From an uncultured Selenomonadaceae bacterium (GTDB taxonomy: Bacteria > Bacillota > Negativicutes > Selenomonadales > Selenomonadaceae), in contig CAJONF010000063.1 of the NCBI GenBank assembly GCA_905236665.1, positions 1 to 6,525 of the forward strand: a stretch of 6,525 nucleotides of DNA. Direction: 5' to 3'. A program made the translations under genes and the position numbers. This document shows, piece after piece, positions 6,378 through 6,525 of this stretch; position 1 is the first letter of the stretch, and the number at the start of each line of letters is the position of its first letter. The notes beneath the pieces are model-generated. The model was given only the letters and a program-made list of their open reading frames with translations. It ran no database searches and had not been told where the DNA came from.

Positions 6378-6406
6378 TTTTTAAAGTATGTTGCTAACCC
6401 TGCCAA
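6378..6406 (-). promoter_or_regulatory. Upstream minus-strand promoter candidate
   Basis: On the minus strand TTGGCA (6401-6406) and TAAAAA (6378-6383) are separated by exactly 17 bp. The boxes match the consensus at five and four of six positions. A transcript from here would start near 6370 and would carry the 6309-6344 hairpin in its leader before reaching the FtsA-like gene. Confidence 0.3.
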
Positions 6407-6443
6407 TGTTTTAACTCAAGTGGCAAAAACTATTTATGAATTA

Positions 6444-6469
6444 AAGGTTATTGCGCTTGTTTCGCGAAT
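6444..6469. repeat. TTCGCGAAT-type imperfect repeat, copy 2
   Basis: AAGGTTATTGC (6444-6454), six bases, then TTCGCGAAT (6461-6469). It lies 50 bp upstream of the plus-strand start codon at 6520, so each copy sits ahead of one of the two divergent genes. Confidence 0.45.
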
Positions 6470-6519
6470 CAACATTTTTAGTAAATGGATTTTTTCTAAC
6501 TCCTTGCGGAGGTGTTTAT

Positions 6520-6525
6520 ATGACG
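6520..6525 (+). CDS. Start of a divergent gene, first two codons only
   Basis: ATG (6520-6522) is preceded by GGAGGTG (6508-6514) with a five-base gap, a near-ideal ribosome binding site. Only Met-Thr is visible, so nothing can be said of the product. CTCC (6500-6503) can pair with GGAG (6508-6511) in a tiny hairpin over the ribosome site; the stem is only four bp. No clear promoter was recognised upstream. Confidence 0.6.

Noticed and set aside
1..6525. CRISPR array, insertion sequence, toxin-antitoxin or phage defence cassette
   Set aside because: No regularly spaced repeats, transposase motifs, terminal inverted repeats or small paired genes are seen; the genes are transport and housekeeping types.

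Overview
The window reads as a chromosomal piece of a low-GC, AT-rich Gram-positive-type (Firmicutes) bacterium. Strong AGGAG and GGAAGG Shine-Dalgarno sites, an RbgA/YlqF GTPase, a PtsG-like PTS permease and a very long FtsA-like protein all fit. Negativicutes is a plausible guess from overall style, but this could not be tested here.

All four substantial genes lie on the minus strand, so transcription runs from right to left. Bases 6520-6525 hold the first two codons of a divergent plus-strand gene behind a good ribosome binding site. Bases 6228-6519 are the divergent intergenic region; they hold a 9-bp inverted repeat with a minus-strand T-rich tail, two weak minus-strand promoter candidates and an imperfect direct repeat built on TTCGCGAAT. 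Next comes a 792-aa FtsA-like actin-fold ATPase (3849-6227) whose C-terminal half is a string of NG-containing beta-grasp-like repeats. A hairpin with a T7 tail follows, sitting just ahead of the ribosome binding site of rbgA (2908-3762), the GTPase for 50S ribosome assembly.

Bases 2497-2907 are a 411-bp non-coding stretch. It holds the rbgA terminator and a plus-strand promoter matching the consensus exactly (TTGACA, 16 bp, TATAAT). The spacer of that promoter ends in a run of 12 T; one or two terminator hairpins lie just downstream, so a short untranslated RNA is likely. The stretch ends in a leader for the next gene that closely resembles the rbgA leader.

The left end is a two-gene unit with only 4 bp between genes: a compact CydC-like ABC half-transporter (1033-2496) and a glucose/maltose-type PTS EIIC protein (1-1028, cut by the window edge). 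The ABC protein has Walker A, signature, Walker B and His-loop motifs but appears to lack the Q-loop segment.

The genes do not form one obvious pathway. FtsA-like protein and RbgA are growth and housekeeping functions, while the ABC-PTS pair looks like a separate membrane-transport unit. The most interesting material is the non-coding DNA, the repeated leader, the ABC domain deletion and the FtsA repeat tail.
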